The notes under the pieces were generated by a model, which searched no databases, was not told the origin of the DNA, and was given only the letters and a program-made list of their open reading frames with translations. Shown here one piece after another: positions 1 to 7,476 of a stretch of DNA of 64,000 nt. The position numbers were made by a program, and so were the translations under genes. The first letter of the stretch is position 1. Each line of letters starts with the position of its first letter. This DNA comes from Halobacillus naozhouensis (lineage in GTDB: Bacteria > Bacillota > Bacilli > Bacillales > Halobacillaceae): the NCBI RefSeq assembly GCF_029714185.1, contig NZ_CP121671.1, forward strand, positions 1,178,001 through 1,242,000. The letters run 5' to 3'.

Positions 1-2
1 AC

Positions 3-983
3 AGCCTTTTTTATGAAAATGAATATTATCCACCCAAATATGTATTATCTATTGCTAACTTGTTTGCCAATGGAGAAGAATATTCATCTTACGATTTTAG
101 TGGTGGAGATGAAACTAACATCTTCCTTGAAAGACTAGGGTTTGAAATTGTTGGAAATAAAAAATCAGATGAAAATAGTTTATTTAATGTTTCAGAACTT
201 GCACCTGTATCTCGTTCAAGGGAATATAATCTTTATAGTGATTCAATAAGAGATAAGGTTGTTTATGAATCTCTTTTTAATTCTAGAACTCGTCGCTGGC
301 TTGATGAGCATGTCATAGGTTTAAATCCAATTGAAAGTCGTGGATACCAAGCAATGGGAATTCTACATTTTATCGGATTAAAAGATAAACACAAAGCAAT
401 TTTTAAGGATTTAAGTATAAATGAAGCTATACAATTGTTAAAGAAGCAGAATTCTGACTTTAGTTTAGTTATTGAATCTCTACAAAGGTATGCCCAACAA
501 GATTACGATGGACGAGACAAAGAAGATATGTCTTCAGCAAACGAATATATTGAACTTGAATCAATTATAACAACTGCTCCAGAACAAATTAACATAACAG
601 AGACTGAACAAGAACAACTCATTAAGTCTAGAATAGGCCAATCAACGTTTAAAAAGGCGTTACTAAATATTGAAAAGAAATGCAAGTTATGTGGTGTTTC
701 TGATGAGCGTTTCCTTGTAGCTAGCCATATAAAGCCTTGGAGTCAATCTAATAATCAGGAGCGGTTAGATGTTAATAATGGGTTATTGCTATGTCCTAAT
801 CATGATACTTTATTTGATAAGGGGTACGTAAGTTTTGATAAGGACGGAACAATAATGATTTCAGATAGTCTTGACGAAGCAACTAAGGTTTTTCTAAATA
901 TCAATGAAACTATGAATTATAAAATGCATGAGAGTCAACAGCAGTATATAAAATGGCATAGGGAGTATATGTTCATAAATTGA
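3..983 (+). CDS. HNH endonuclease, type IV restriction-like (5' end outside window)
   Basis: The frame is open from the left edge, so the gene starts upstream; the TTG at 60 is only an internal codon. The visible N-terminal part (YYPPKYV, then FANGEEY and DFSGGDETN) resembles the head domain found on ScoMcrA/McrA-like modification-dependent nucleases. The C-terminal third is an HNH_2-type nuclease: CKLC, then ASHIKPW, then NGLLLCPNHDTLFD, giving the zinc-binding cysteines and the catalytic His/Asn/His. The likely role is cleavage of foreign or modified DNA. It is the first of four AT-rich genes on the same strand ending at a tRNA-Leu fragment. The family call is firm for HNH; modification dependence is inference. 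Confidence 0.8.
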   Translation, partial: SLFYENEYYPPKYVLSIANLFANGEEYSSYDFSGGDETNIFLERLGFEIVGNKKSDENSLFNVSELAPVSRSREYNLYSDSIRDKVVYESLFNSRTRRWLDEHVIGLNPIESRGYQAMGILHFIGLKDKHKAIFKDLSINEAIQLLKKQNSDFSLVIESLQRYAQQDYDGRDKEDMSSANEYIELESIITTAPEQINITETEQEQLIKSRIGQSTFKKALLNIEKKCKLCGVSDERFLVASHIKPWSQSNNQERLDVNNGLLLCPNHDTLFDKGYVSFDKDGTIMISDSLDEATKVFLNINETMNYKMHESQQQYIKWHREYMFIN

Positions 984-1054
984 TTAATCGGAAAGTTGGT
1001 TAAATGTATATTTATTTTTTCTGAATTTCTTAGAATAAAGGAGGATTGTTGCTA

Positions 1055-1633
1055 TTGGATGAATTGATTAAAGATGTTGTATATTCTTCCATCAAGAATC
1101 TCTTTCATAATCAACCAGATATATTTGTTAATACTAGATACACAAATTTTACAGAATGGAATCTGAGTTATCATTTATCTAACGAAATTGCAAAGTATAT
1201 CTTTTGGTTAGATGTTGATTTAGATGTAACAAAACGTAATTACAATAATAGAAGGCCAGATATTATTTTTCATAAGAGAAGGACGAATTCTTTGAATTAC
1301 TTAGTAGTTGAATTAAAAAAAATAAAAAATGATAATCAATCTGATATATGTAAGTTAAAAGAGGACTGGATGAGAGAACCATTAAATTATAAGTATGGAG
1401 TATATATTAATATTTGGGGTAAAGATAGATTCAAAGCAATAGTATTAAGAGATGGGGAGAGACAAGAAATAAATGACTCTTGCAATTACATAAGTGTACC
1501 AAGTGAGAGTAAGAGATTTCTAAATGAATATGATAAAATTTTAAAAGAAATTATTCAAACAAAAGAGACACCTAATTCACTTGATAACCTAATACTGGAA
1601 ACTTACGAAAGAAATACATTTACTAATACATAA
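1055..1633 (+). CDS. Small PD-(D/E)XK nuclease-like protein
   Basis: A protein of about 192 residues that I do not recognise as a named family. Its middle carries RRPDIIFH followed some 17 residues later by LVVELKK, which matches the PD...(D/E)xK active-site pattern of restriction-type nucleases: Asp, then Glu and Lys on a beta strand. The first TTG (1046) almost touches the strong AAAGGAGG at 1037-1044; the TTG at 1055 has normal spacing and is preferred. It lies between the HNH gene and the RES gene on the same strand, so a role in the same defence island is likely. The nuclease call rests on the motif only. Confidence 0.6.
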   Translation: MDELIKDVVYSSIKNLFHNQPDIFVNTRYTNFTEWNLSYHLSNEIAKYIFWLDVDLDVTKRNYNNRRPDIIFHKRRTNSLNYLVVELKKIKNDNQSDICKLKEDWMREPLNYKYGVYINIWGKDRFKAIVLRDGERQEINDSCNYISVPSESKRFLNEYDKILKEIIQTKETPNSLDNLILETYERNTFTNT

Positions 1634-1698
1634 TACTTTCTAATCCAAGAAAAATTTAATGAATTTTTGATATAATTCTTTGAAGAAGGAGGGCATAA

Positions 1699-2949
1699 AT
1701 GGAGGATGTTAACTTTTTTTGTCTAAGATGTGGCAAAGCTAACGAGATAATGGATTTCTTTGAAAATGAGAATATCGAATTATGGGAACTTGATAATATA
1801 CCTATAAGGATAATAGGTTTTAAAGAATATGGGAAATATATTTGTGATTTATGTGACAGTGACTTTGAAATAGAAGAGTACTTTGCTGATTCTATAGCTG
1901 ATTATGAACAATTTATTGATATATGTGCTGAAACAATCGGAGAATTTTTATCAACAAAAGTTGAGAAGTGTAATAAATGCTCTGACGGAGAAATTATTGA
2001 GAGTTTTCATTGGGCAATGAATAAGGAGGATGGAACAGATAATTATACAGGTACGACATTTTATGACTTCATAGGGGACTATGGAATATCTGATTTTAGT
2101 TTAAAAGAAACAATATTACAATATATCCAGTGTTCTTCATGTGGATATGGGGCAGACTTTGATAAAGATGATTTTAGAATATTTGATATAAACGATAAAG
2201 TTCTAAGTGAACATGAAATAAGTGAATTTTTTGGAGATGAATATGGTCTTGATTTTACACAATTAAACAGCATATCCAACAATTACGGAATTGAATTAAG
2301 TAAAAGCGAAGTAGAAGATTTTATTAATAAAATAAGTGAGAATCCTATGTTGGCTTATCAGTATGAAACTGGAGTGAAACTATATAACTTGTTTAAAAAG
2401 ATTTTCTATAATGACAAAGTATTTATTCTTGAAAGTGGAACGAAGATATTTAGGGGAAGGAATAGGAAGAAGGACGAAGATAAGTTATCGAACACCCAAC
2501 TTTGGAGTCCTCCAATAGGGAACGCTGGTCACGGAAGATATAATTTAATAGGAATTCCAGTTCTCTATTGCAGTAATATAACAGAGGGTATACCTTATGA
2601 ACTAAATCCTCTAAATAATGATTACATTGATATAGGAACATTTCAAATAAATACCCCCTTAAAATTATTGGATATTTCAGAAATGTTCAATGAAGAATTT
2701 GGCGAATATATAAGTTCCGTAAATAACGAGAGTAAGAAGCTAAAAAGAGGATATTTGTTAACAAACTTTATTAAAGATTGCTGTGCTTCTATAGGATTTA
2801 ATGGTATTAGATATATGGGTGTTGGAAAAGAGAACTATTACAACTATGCCTTGTTTAACTATGAACAAGATAGAGAAATAAAAGTATTGGATGATGTAAT
2901 GACTTTTGATTGCATTATTAGTTATTCCATTCGAAAAGCAAAAGTATAG
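1699..2949 (+). CDS. RES-domain protein with zinc-ribbon N-terminus
   Basis: A 416-residue protein. The N-terminal half has four CxxC pairs (8/11, 49/52, 91/94, 145/148), which suggests one or two zinc ribbons in a HEPN/RES-NTD-like region. The C-terminal half (about 240-416) is a RES domain: FRGR with Arg252/Arg254, GRYN at 279-282, LYCS, YEL with Glu301, and GFNGIRY near 366-372. Known RES toxins such as MbcT and ParT use NAD+ as substrate, degrading it or modifying targets with it. An AAGGAGGG lies just upstream of the ATG. There is no Xre/COG5642 antitoxin gene beside it, which separates it from classical RES-Xre pairs and fits an abortive-infection effector. Function is inferred from the domain. 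Confidence 0.75.
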   Translation: MEDVNFFCLRCGKANEIMDFFENENIELWELDNIPIRIIGFKEYGKYICDLCDSDFEIEEYFADSIADYEQFIDICAETIGEFLSTKVEKCNKCSDGEIIESFHWAMNKEDGTDNYTGTTFYDFIGDYGISDFSLKETILQYIQCSSCGYGADFDKDDFRIFDINDKVLSEHEISEFFGDEYGLDFTQLNSISNNYGIELSKSEVEDFINKISENPMLAYQYETGVKLYNLFKKIFYNDKVFILESGTKIFRGRNRKKDEDKLSNTQLWSPPIGNAGHGRYNLIGIPVLYCSNITEGIPYELNPLNNDYIDIGTFQINTPLKLLDISEMFNEEFGEYISSVNNESKKLKRGYLLTNFIKDCCASIGFNGIRYMGVGKENYYNYALFNYEQDREIKVLDDVMTFDCIISYSIRKAKV

Positions 2950-2997
2950 AAGAAGTTATTATTATATTACATAACTATTATAATATATAAAAGAAAA

Positions 2998-3019
2998 GGG
3001 TAGCGCTAAATAGCTACCC
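2998..3019 (+). terminator. Hairpin downstream of RES gene
   Basis: GGGTAGC and GCTACCC form a 7-bp stem with an 8-base loop 48 bases after the RES stop codon. No T-run follows on the plus strand, but the minus strand reads into a T-rich stretch, so termination strength is uncertain. Confidence 0.45.
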
Positions 3020-3218
3020 TAATAACTTAAGAAACGCAGGAAAAACATTAGTAAAAGGTTAGACCAGACATTAATGAAGGAATACCTAGAGATTATATTG
3101 AACAACAAGTCGTACTTTGAAATTGCTTGAACCATGGTTTCCCATTCGACGTTTTGTCTTCAAAAAGCTAGTAGGGCAAGCCTGTTATGTTATAGTAACG
3201 TTAGAAAGAGGAGAATAT

Positions 3219-5123
3219 ATGTCAGGGATTAAATTCTATTCTGCATATGATATAGCTTGTGGTGAAGAACTTGAGAAAATTGTAGAGAAAATAAGAAATG
3301 AGGATATTGACTCTGAATGGAGTGTCAATGATTTATTAGACTTTCATAATGTAATAAAATACATGAGAGTTGAAAGGTTTTGCGATATTATCGTTCAACA
3401 GACAAATACTGATTTAACAACTTATAAAAAGAATATAAAACAGAAAATCGGTAAATTCTTAGGGAGTCATAAGGATGACTTCATTAATCAATATGATGAA
3501 ATTGACCTCGAATTCGCAGATGACTTCTTAGAAATTATTGAAATTTATAATTTATATCAAAAAATTGAAGGGAAGAATTTCAAACAACTTCTTGAAAAGG
3601 AAAATGTGCATATTTTAGAGGTGCTAAAGTTCAAGAGATTGACTGAGTACTTTGATGAAACAGTAAAAGATTTGTTATTATCTGATTCTATGAATGCGGA
3701 GACTATTCTGTCAAAGTATCTAAACGAAGATGAATTATTTTTGCCACCTTCTTTAACAGCAGCAGATAAGTTAAGTTTGATTGATAGGTATATTGATTCG
3801 CCATTAGTTAATATCAATGTATTGAGAAGAATTATTCATTTTCCAAAGAATAAAAAGTTAAAGATACCTGATAAAATCAAATTGCATGCACAGAGAAAAG
3901 CTAAAGAAGAGGAAGAAAAAATCTTCAATGATGGAGTAGGTATTCAATCAGGAGTAAAGATTTCTTATCCGTATAACCAAGGTGATGCTATATTACTTTC
4001 TATGGAAGGTCGAACGGCAGACATTAAGGTAAGTCGAGATTGGATTGAAGAAAATCTAGATTTTCCAACACTTTGGAACAATTTTATTTATCTATTTGGA
4101 TTTGTTGATGGAACGATGAGATTAGAATTTGATTCAAAAAAGAATGAAAGTAGTACGCTAGAGTCAGTATTAAGACCACAAGCAGAACACTTGTATTACC
4201 AATCTACCTCATTTAATTACAAAGAAATGTTGTCTGATGCTGAAATAAATAGTTATGTTAATGTGTTAAATGTCCTTGATATAAGATTGGAAGATATGAT
4301 TGAATGGTTTTTTGGTGTATATCTTAATGACGAATTTCAAATATCCGATTTCATCGTTAAAATGCCTTCGAGCGAAGCCTCATTTTTCGAAAAATGTAGA
4401 ACTATTCTTCCTGAGATAGATAGAATTCTTAAACAATATGATGCTTTAATTGAAGATGGGACGATAGACCAAGAATTAATTCAAATGTCATCTTCGAGTT
4501 TGAGATTTAAAGATGTTAAGTCGTTCAATAAAATGAAATATGTTTACTCCTCTAGTGATTGGTATAAAACCGCTTCATACTTATTGTTTTCTGACCAGAG
4601 TAGCATATTTTACCTACCCACTAAACAAGTGCAATATAAGAATTTCTTTAATTTAATGGTTTCTGAAGAATTAACCAGCGGTGATTTTCGAGAGCATCAA
4701 TTGAGAAGAATGCAATGGTTATTTGATAAGAACTTAATTTGGGAAAATAATAGAGGCTATTTTGAGTTCGTTGACCATGGTGTCATATATGTTCTTAAAG
4801 AATTATATTATAAAGAAGTAATGAGTTTTTGGCATTATCCTGATGAAATAAAAGGATTAATTGAAGGATTAAGTGTCCAAAATCTTGTTAGTTTTGATAG
4901 AAGCTTGTTTTCAAGAAATGAACAAGACTATATTGATTATTATCTTAATAAATCAAAATTCACCAATGGTCATGATATTCGAAATAAATACTTACATGGG
5001 ACAAACACTAATGATGAAGAACAGTATATAAGAGATTACTACTCAATTCTTAAGCTGTTCGTCGTAATAGTCATTAAAATAAATGATGACTTGTGTATAA
5101 AGAGTATGGATGACAATAAATGA
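3219..5123 (+). CDS. Large protein with C-terminal HEPN-type RNKYLH motif
   Basis: A 634-residue, helix-rich, highly charged protein of unknown family. Near its end (residues 588-593) it has RNKYLHG, which fits the Rx4-6H motif of HEPN ribonucleases, inside a helical region resembling the C-terminal HEPN domain of Apea/DUF4209-like proteins. The open frame extends up to a TTG at 3117, but the ATG at 3219 has a GAGGAG 5 bases upstream and is the likely start. It is the last gene before the tRNA-Leu fragment. HEPN proteins are common effectors in antiphage and toxin systems, so an RNase abortive-infection role is plausible. The rest of the protein is unassigned. Confidence 0.6.
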   Translation: MSGIKFYSAYDIACGEELEKIVEKIRNEDIDSEWSVNDLLDFHNVIKYMRVERFCDIIVQQTNTDLTTYKKNIKQKIGKFLGSHKDDFINQYDEIDLEFADDFLEIIEIYNLYQKIEGKNFKQLLEKENVHILEVLKFKRLTEYFDETVKDLLLSDSMNAETILSKYLNEDELFLPPSLTAADKLSLIDRYIDSPLVNINVLRRIIHFPKNKKLKIPDKIKLHAQRKAKEEEEKIFNDGVGIQSGVKISYPYNQGDAILLSMEGRTADIKVSRDWIEENLDFPTLWNNFIYLFGFVDGTMRLEFDSKKNESSTLESVLRPQAEHLYYQSTSFNYKEMLSDAEINSYVNVLNVLDIRLEDMIEWFFGVYLNDEFQISDFIVKMPSSEASFFEKCRTILPEIDRILKQYDALIEDGTIDQELIQMSSSSLRFKDVKSFNKMKYVYSSSDWYKTASYLLFSDQSSIFYLPTKQVQYKNFFNLMVSEELTSGDFREHQLRRMQWLFDKNLIWENNRGYFEFVDHGVIYVLKELYYKEVMSFWHYPDEIKGLIEGLSVQNLVSFDRSLFSRNEQDYIDYYLNKSKFTNGHDIRNKYLHGTNTNDEEQYIRDYYSILKLFVVIVIKINDDLCIKSMDDNK

Positions 5124-5358
5124 AATGGCATTAGTGGAGTATGATTTAGTATTATTGTTTACTGTATTGGGTACAAGGATGCTTTATTGAAGGGGTTATC
5201 CATACAAAGGATAACTGAAATGAAACTTGACATTTTGGTAACATACAAGTACTTTAGTTGTAGGTATTCAATAATCGTATGGACAACTACACAATTAAGG
5301 TTGAATAATATTACTCAAAACACTAATATACCAACGTTTTATACGTGCATCGAACTAA

Positions 5359-5414
5359 GCACGACTCAAAATCGTGTTCCTTCAGGAGTGCCGGTTCGAC
5401 CCCGGCCACCGGTA
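5359..5414 (+). pseudogene. 3' fragment of tRNA-Leu(CAA), probable attR
   Basis: An anticodon arm (stem GCACGA/TCGTGT, loop CTCAAAA, anticodon CAA), a variable hairpin, a T arm (GCCGG/CCGGC around TTCGACC) and the 3' acceptor strand CACCGGTA are all in order. The bases upstream do not form a D arm or a 5' acceptor strand, so only the 3' half is present. This is the usual trace left at the distal end of an element integrated into a tRNA gene. The AT-rich island lies upstream and the tRNA's terminator lies downstream. The intact tRNA-Leu would be outside the window to the left. Confidence 0.75.
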
Positions 5415-5436
5415 TTAATTTATTCAGTGATAGGAA

Positions 5437-5468
5437 GGCTTCTACTCAAAGTAGAAGTCTTTTTTTGT
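5437..5468 (+). terminator. Intrinsic terminator of the original tRNA-Leu gene
   Basis: GGCTTCTAC and GTAGAAGTC form a 9-bp stem (one G-T pair) followed by seven T. It lies 23 bases after the tRNA fragment, so the chromosome-side flank of the integration site is preserved. Confidence 0.8.
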
Positions 5469-5547
5469 GTTTTTATAACGCACGGTATTTCCTTTCTAAG
5501 TCGTGTACTCCATGTCGTACGCTCCATAGTTGAAAGGGGGTGTGAAA

Positions 5548-5732
5548 ATGGGAAGACGAAGCAATTTCTTCTCTGCAAGTGAACTCTCAGCTCCTTGCAT
5601 ATGAAAGAGCTTGGCTTGAAGACTGTCACAATCAATACACGCTTGAGAGCGATACGCGAATATACCGAGAAACGCAAGGCTAATAAAAAGGCACCGAAGC
5701 GGTTCGTTTGTAGTATTTTCGAAAGGAACTAA
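5548..5732 (+). pseudogene. Decayed small gene
   Basis: An ATG with a good AAAGGGGG site opens an 18-residue frame starting MGRRSNFFSASEL. After its stop, coding-like sequence continues in the other frames: one reads LAYERAWLEDCHNQ, another ends KKAPKRFVCSIFERN. This is what frameshifts in a short basic protein would leave, perhaps a phage or element gene. I cannot name the family. The calls on frames are direct; the idea of decay is inference. Confidence 0.35.
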
Positions 5733-6112
5733 GTGCAATGCCGTGATAGGGACGTATGAGGGGCGTCACGACAAATTAGGTTTAGTGTAGGTTTAGTAAA
5801 TGAGGTTGCAGAATTCTACAGGCGATTACAAGCCGAGATCCCGATAAGATATGTAGGTGTCACAGTAATCTGAGCGAATTTAGTTAGAAGTAGTGGTTTA
5901 ATAGGTGTATAGTTTAAGGAAGTAGTGGAGAGAGAAGAGGTTTTTCAGGTTTCGTTGAGCTTCTTCAACAATCTCAGAGTGGTTCCTCAAATCTTTGAGG
6001 ATACATAAAGGTAACGATCATAATTTAGTGGTTTTAAACTGGAATAATTTACACCTTTCTGCGACTTTGTTACGATATTATTACAGTTATTAATGAGAAT
6101 AAAGGGGGTATT
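5733..6112. other. Non-coding stretch, nothing recognised
   Basis: About 380 bases with stops in every frame and no RNA gene that I recognise. An imperfect hairpin TGAGCTTCTTCAA/AGGATAC-like region is not convincing. The last 15 bases hold the AAGGGGG site of the next gene. Confidence 0.4.
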
Positions 6113-6655
6113 GTGATAAAAATGACTTTCAAAAGAACTATGTGGACTCTTGGAATTATTGCTTTCCTGGTATTAGGTGTGTTTGTTTATCTAGTAGTCT
6201 CCGACATTATGACGAAAGAGGAAGTGGCAAGCGAATCCAACCAAACTGAGGAAGCGGAATCCGGGAAAGTTTCAACAGAGAAAATTGAAGAAACACAAGC
6301 AACAGTCGGGGAAGACAATAAAGATGTTGGTAAGTTTGTATCAAAGACCCATGATTTTTATAATGATACTACAGGTTATGGGGCCATTAATTCTTTGGAT
6401 TGGAAGAAGCAGAGGGAAAAAGCAAGGACAATTCTTTCAGAGGTCAAATCGTTAAAAGCAAATGTTACCTCGGAGAGTCTTATAGTTGATTTGGAAGAGA
6501 TTGAATCCTATGCATCAGCAGCTCTCGAAGAAAAAGATAAGGAAACGATCCGAAATCTTCATCGAATGTTTCACGATCTGGATATTGCGTTAAATTCTTA
6601 TAGTGGAACCGACAAAGTTTGGGGGATTACCGAAACGTTGGAAAGCGCCCAATAA
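6113..6655 (+). CDS. Hypothetical single-pass membrane protein
   Basis: A protein of 177-180 residues with an N-terminal membrane segment (TLGIIAFLVLGVFVYLVVSD), an acidic Ser/Thr/Glu/Gln-rich linker (about 40-75), then an alpha-helical domain (about 85-180) that should lie outside the membrane. The AAGGGGG site serves the GTG at 6113 (4-base gap) better than the ATG at 6122, but either is possible. No family is recognised. It stands alone between the decayed region and a Spo0E-like gene. Confidence 0.6.
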   Translation: MIKMTFKRTMWTLGIIAFLVLGVFVYLVVSDIMTKEEVASESNQTEEAESGKVSTEKIEETQATVGEDNKDVGKFVSKTHDFYNDTTGYGAINSLDWKKQREKARTILSEVKSLKANVTSESLIVDLEEIESYASAALEEKDKETIRNLHRMFHDLDIALNSYSGTDKVWGITETLESAQ

Positions 6656-6789
6656 AGTTCTCTGCACATGGTATTTTTAACATAATTATAAAGAAAGCGA
6701 ATTCATAATGTCTTGATTTGTCTAATTTTATCTTCCTTTGTCAAAAGCATTTACATAAACCATATAATCCTAGATAATAATGTCTGGTT

Positions 6790-7002
6790 GTGACAAAAAC
6801 ATATAGGAGATGTGGGGAATTGTTGAATGTAAGACAGGTAATAAAATGGTGTATCGATAAAAAGAGAATTGAAATGATGGAGCTTGGCATGGAAAAGGGA
6901 CTTACCAACAAAGAAGTCATTAAATGCAGTCAGCAGCTGGATGAGCTGCTCAACGTATATAATAAGGTGATGGGTGAGAGTCAGCTTACCTCTTCTGTAT
7001 AA
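6790..7002 (+). CDS. Spo0E-family aspartyl-phosphate phosphatase
   Basis: A short protein with the two-helix Spo0E pattern: KKRIEMMELGMEKGLTN, then CSQQLDELLNVYNK. The SQ-LD core carries the catalytic Asp used by Spo0E, YisI and YnzD to dephosphorylate Spo0A-P and so delay sporulation. The GTG at 6790 lacks a clear ribosome site. A TTG at 6820 or 6823, just after GGAGATGTGGGG, would give a protein of about 60 residues, nearer the family's usual size, so the start is uncertain. It is monocistronic, with a terminator at 7092. Confidence 0.8.
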   Translation: MTKTYRRCGELLNVRQVIKWCIDKKRIEMMELGMEKGLTNKEVIKCSQQLDELLNVYNKVMGESQLTSSV

Positions 7003-7091
7003 TTTCGTATAAGGGGATAACGTTGCAGACAGCTGATAATGATTAAACATAATTCAAGTATGAATGTACTTATAAATAATAGTTTCTGATC

Positions 7092-7138
7092 ACAAGGTTT
7101 TCTGACGGTGCGTAGGTCTGGAAACCTTGTTTATTTTT
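7092..7138 (+). terminator. Terminator after Spo0E-like gene
   Basis: ACAAGGTTT and GAAACCTTGT form the stem and TTATTTTTT follows. The 3' end overlaps the stop codon of the converging small gene on the minus strand. Confidence 0.75.
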
Positions 7139-7337
7139 TCATGTAGTTGAGTTCAGCACCGATAGACTGTAAGATTTCTTTCTTAAGTTCTCGCTTCTGT
7201 TCTAAAACTTCTCTGCTATAACCAGGGGCCAAATGGTTGATATACTTATTAAGATCCTCTAAGTCAGACTGTGCTTCTGTTTTTAATTCTTCAAGGTTGG
7301 TGATCCTCTTGTGTAATGGTTCGTTCCAATTTAACAT
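7131..7337 (-). CDS. Small hypothetical charged protein
   Basis: A 68-residue, highly charged, probably all-helical (coiled-coil-like) protein with no membrane segment and no recognised family. The ATG is supported by AGGAG nine bases upstream on the minus strand. It converges with the Spo0E-like gene and shares that gene's terminator region. Confidence 0.6.
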   Translation of the reverse strand: MLNWNEPLHKRITNLEELKTEAQSDLEDLNKYINHLAPGYSREVLEQKRELKKEILQSIGAELNYMKK

Positions 7338-7435
7338 GTAGCTCAGCTCCTGAAAAAATAAATATTTTGATCTAGTATATCCAGCTTTGCTGCTAGAATA
7401 TACATTTCCGGCAGCTCACTTCTGAATAATAGATA

Positions 7436-7476
7436 AAAAAACGACCTGACACTCCATTGAGCGTTAGGTCGTTTTC
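7436..7476 (-). terminator. Terminator of the FUSC gene
   Basis: On the minus strand ACGACCTAAC/GTCAGGTCGT form the stem and seven T follow. The TAA stop codon of the FUSC gene lies inside the stem. Confidence 0.8.

Noticed and set aside
3117..3218. N-terminal extension of the HEPN protein
   Set aside because: The TTG has no ribosome site, whereas the ATG at 3219 has GAGGAG at the right distance.
5187..5582. 131-codon frame across the tRNA-Leu fragment
   Set aside because: It runs through the tRNA arms and the terminator, which cannot both be coding; there is no ribosome site.
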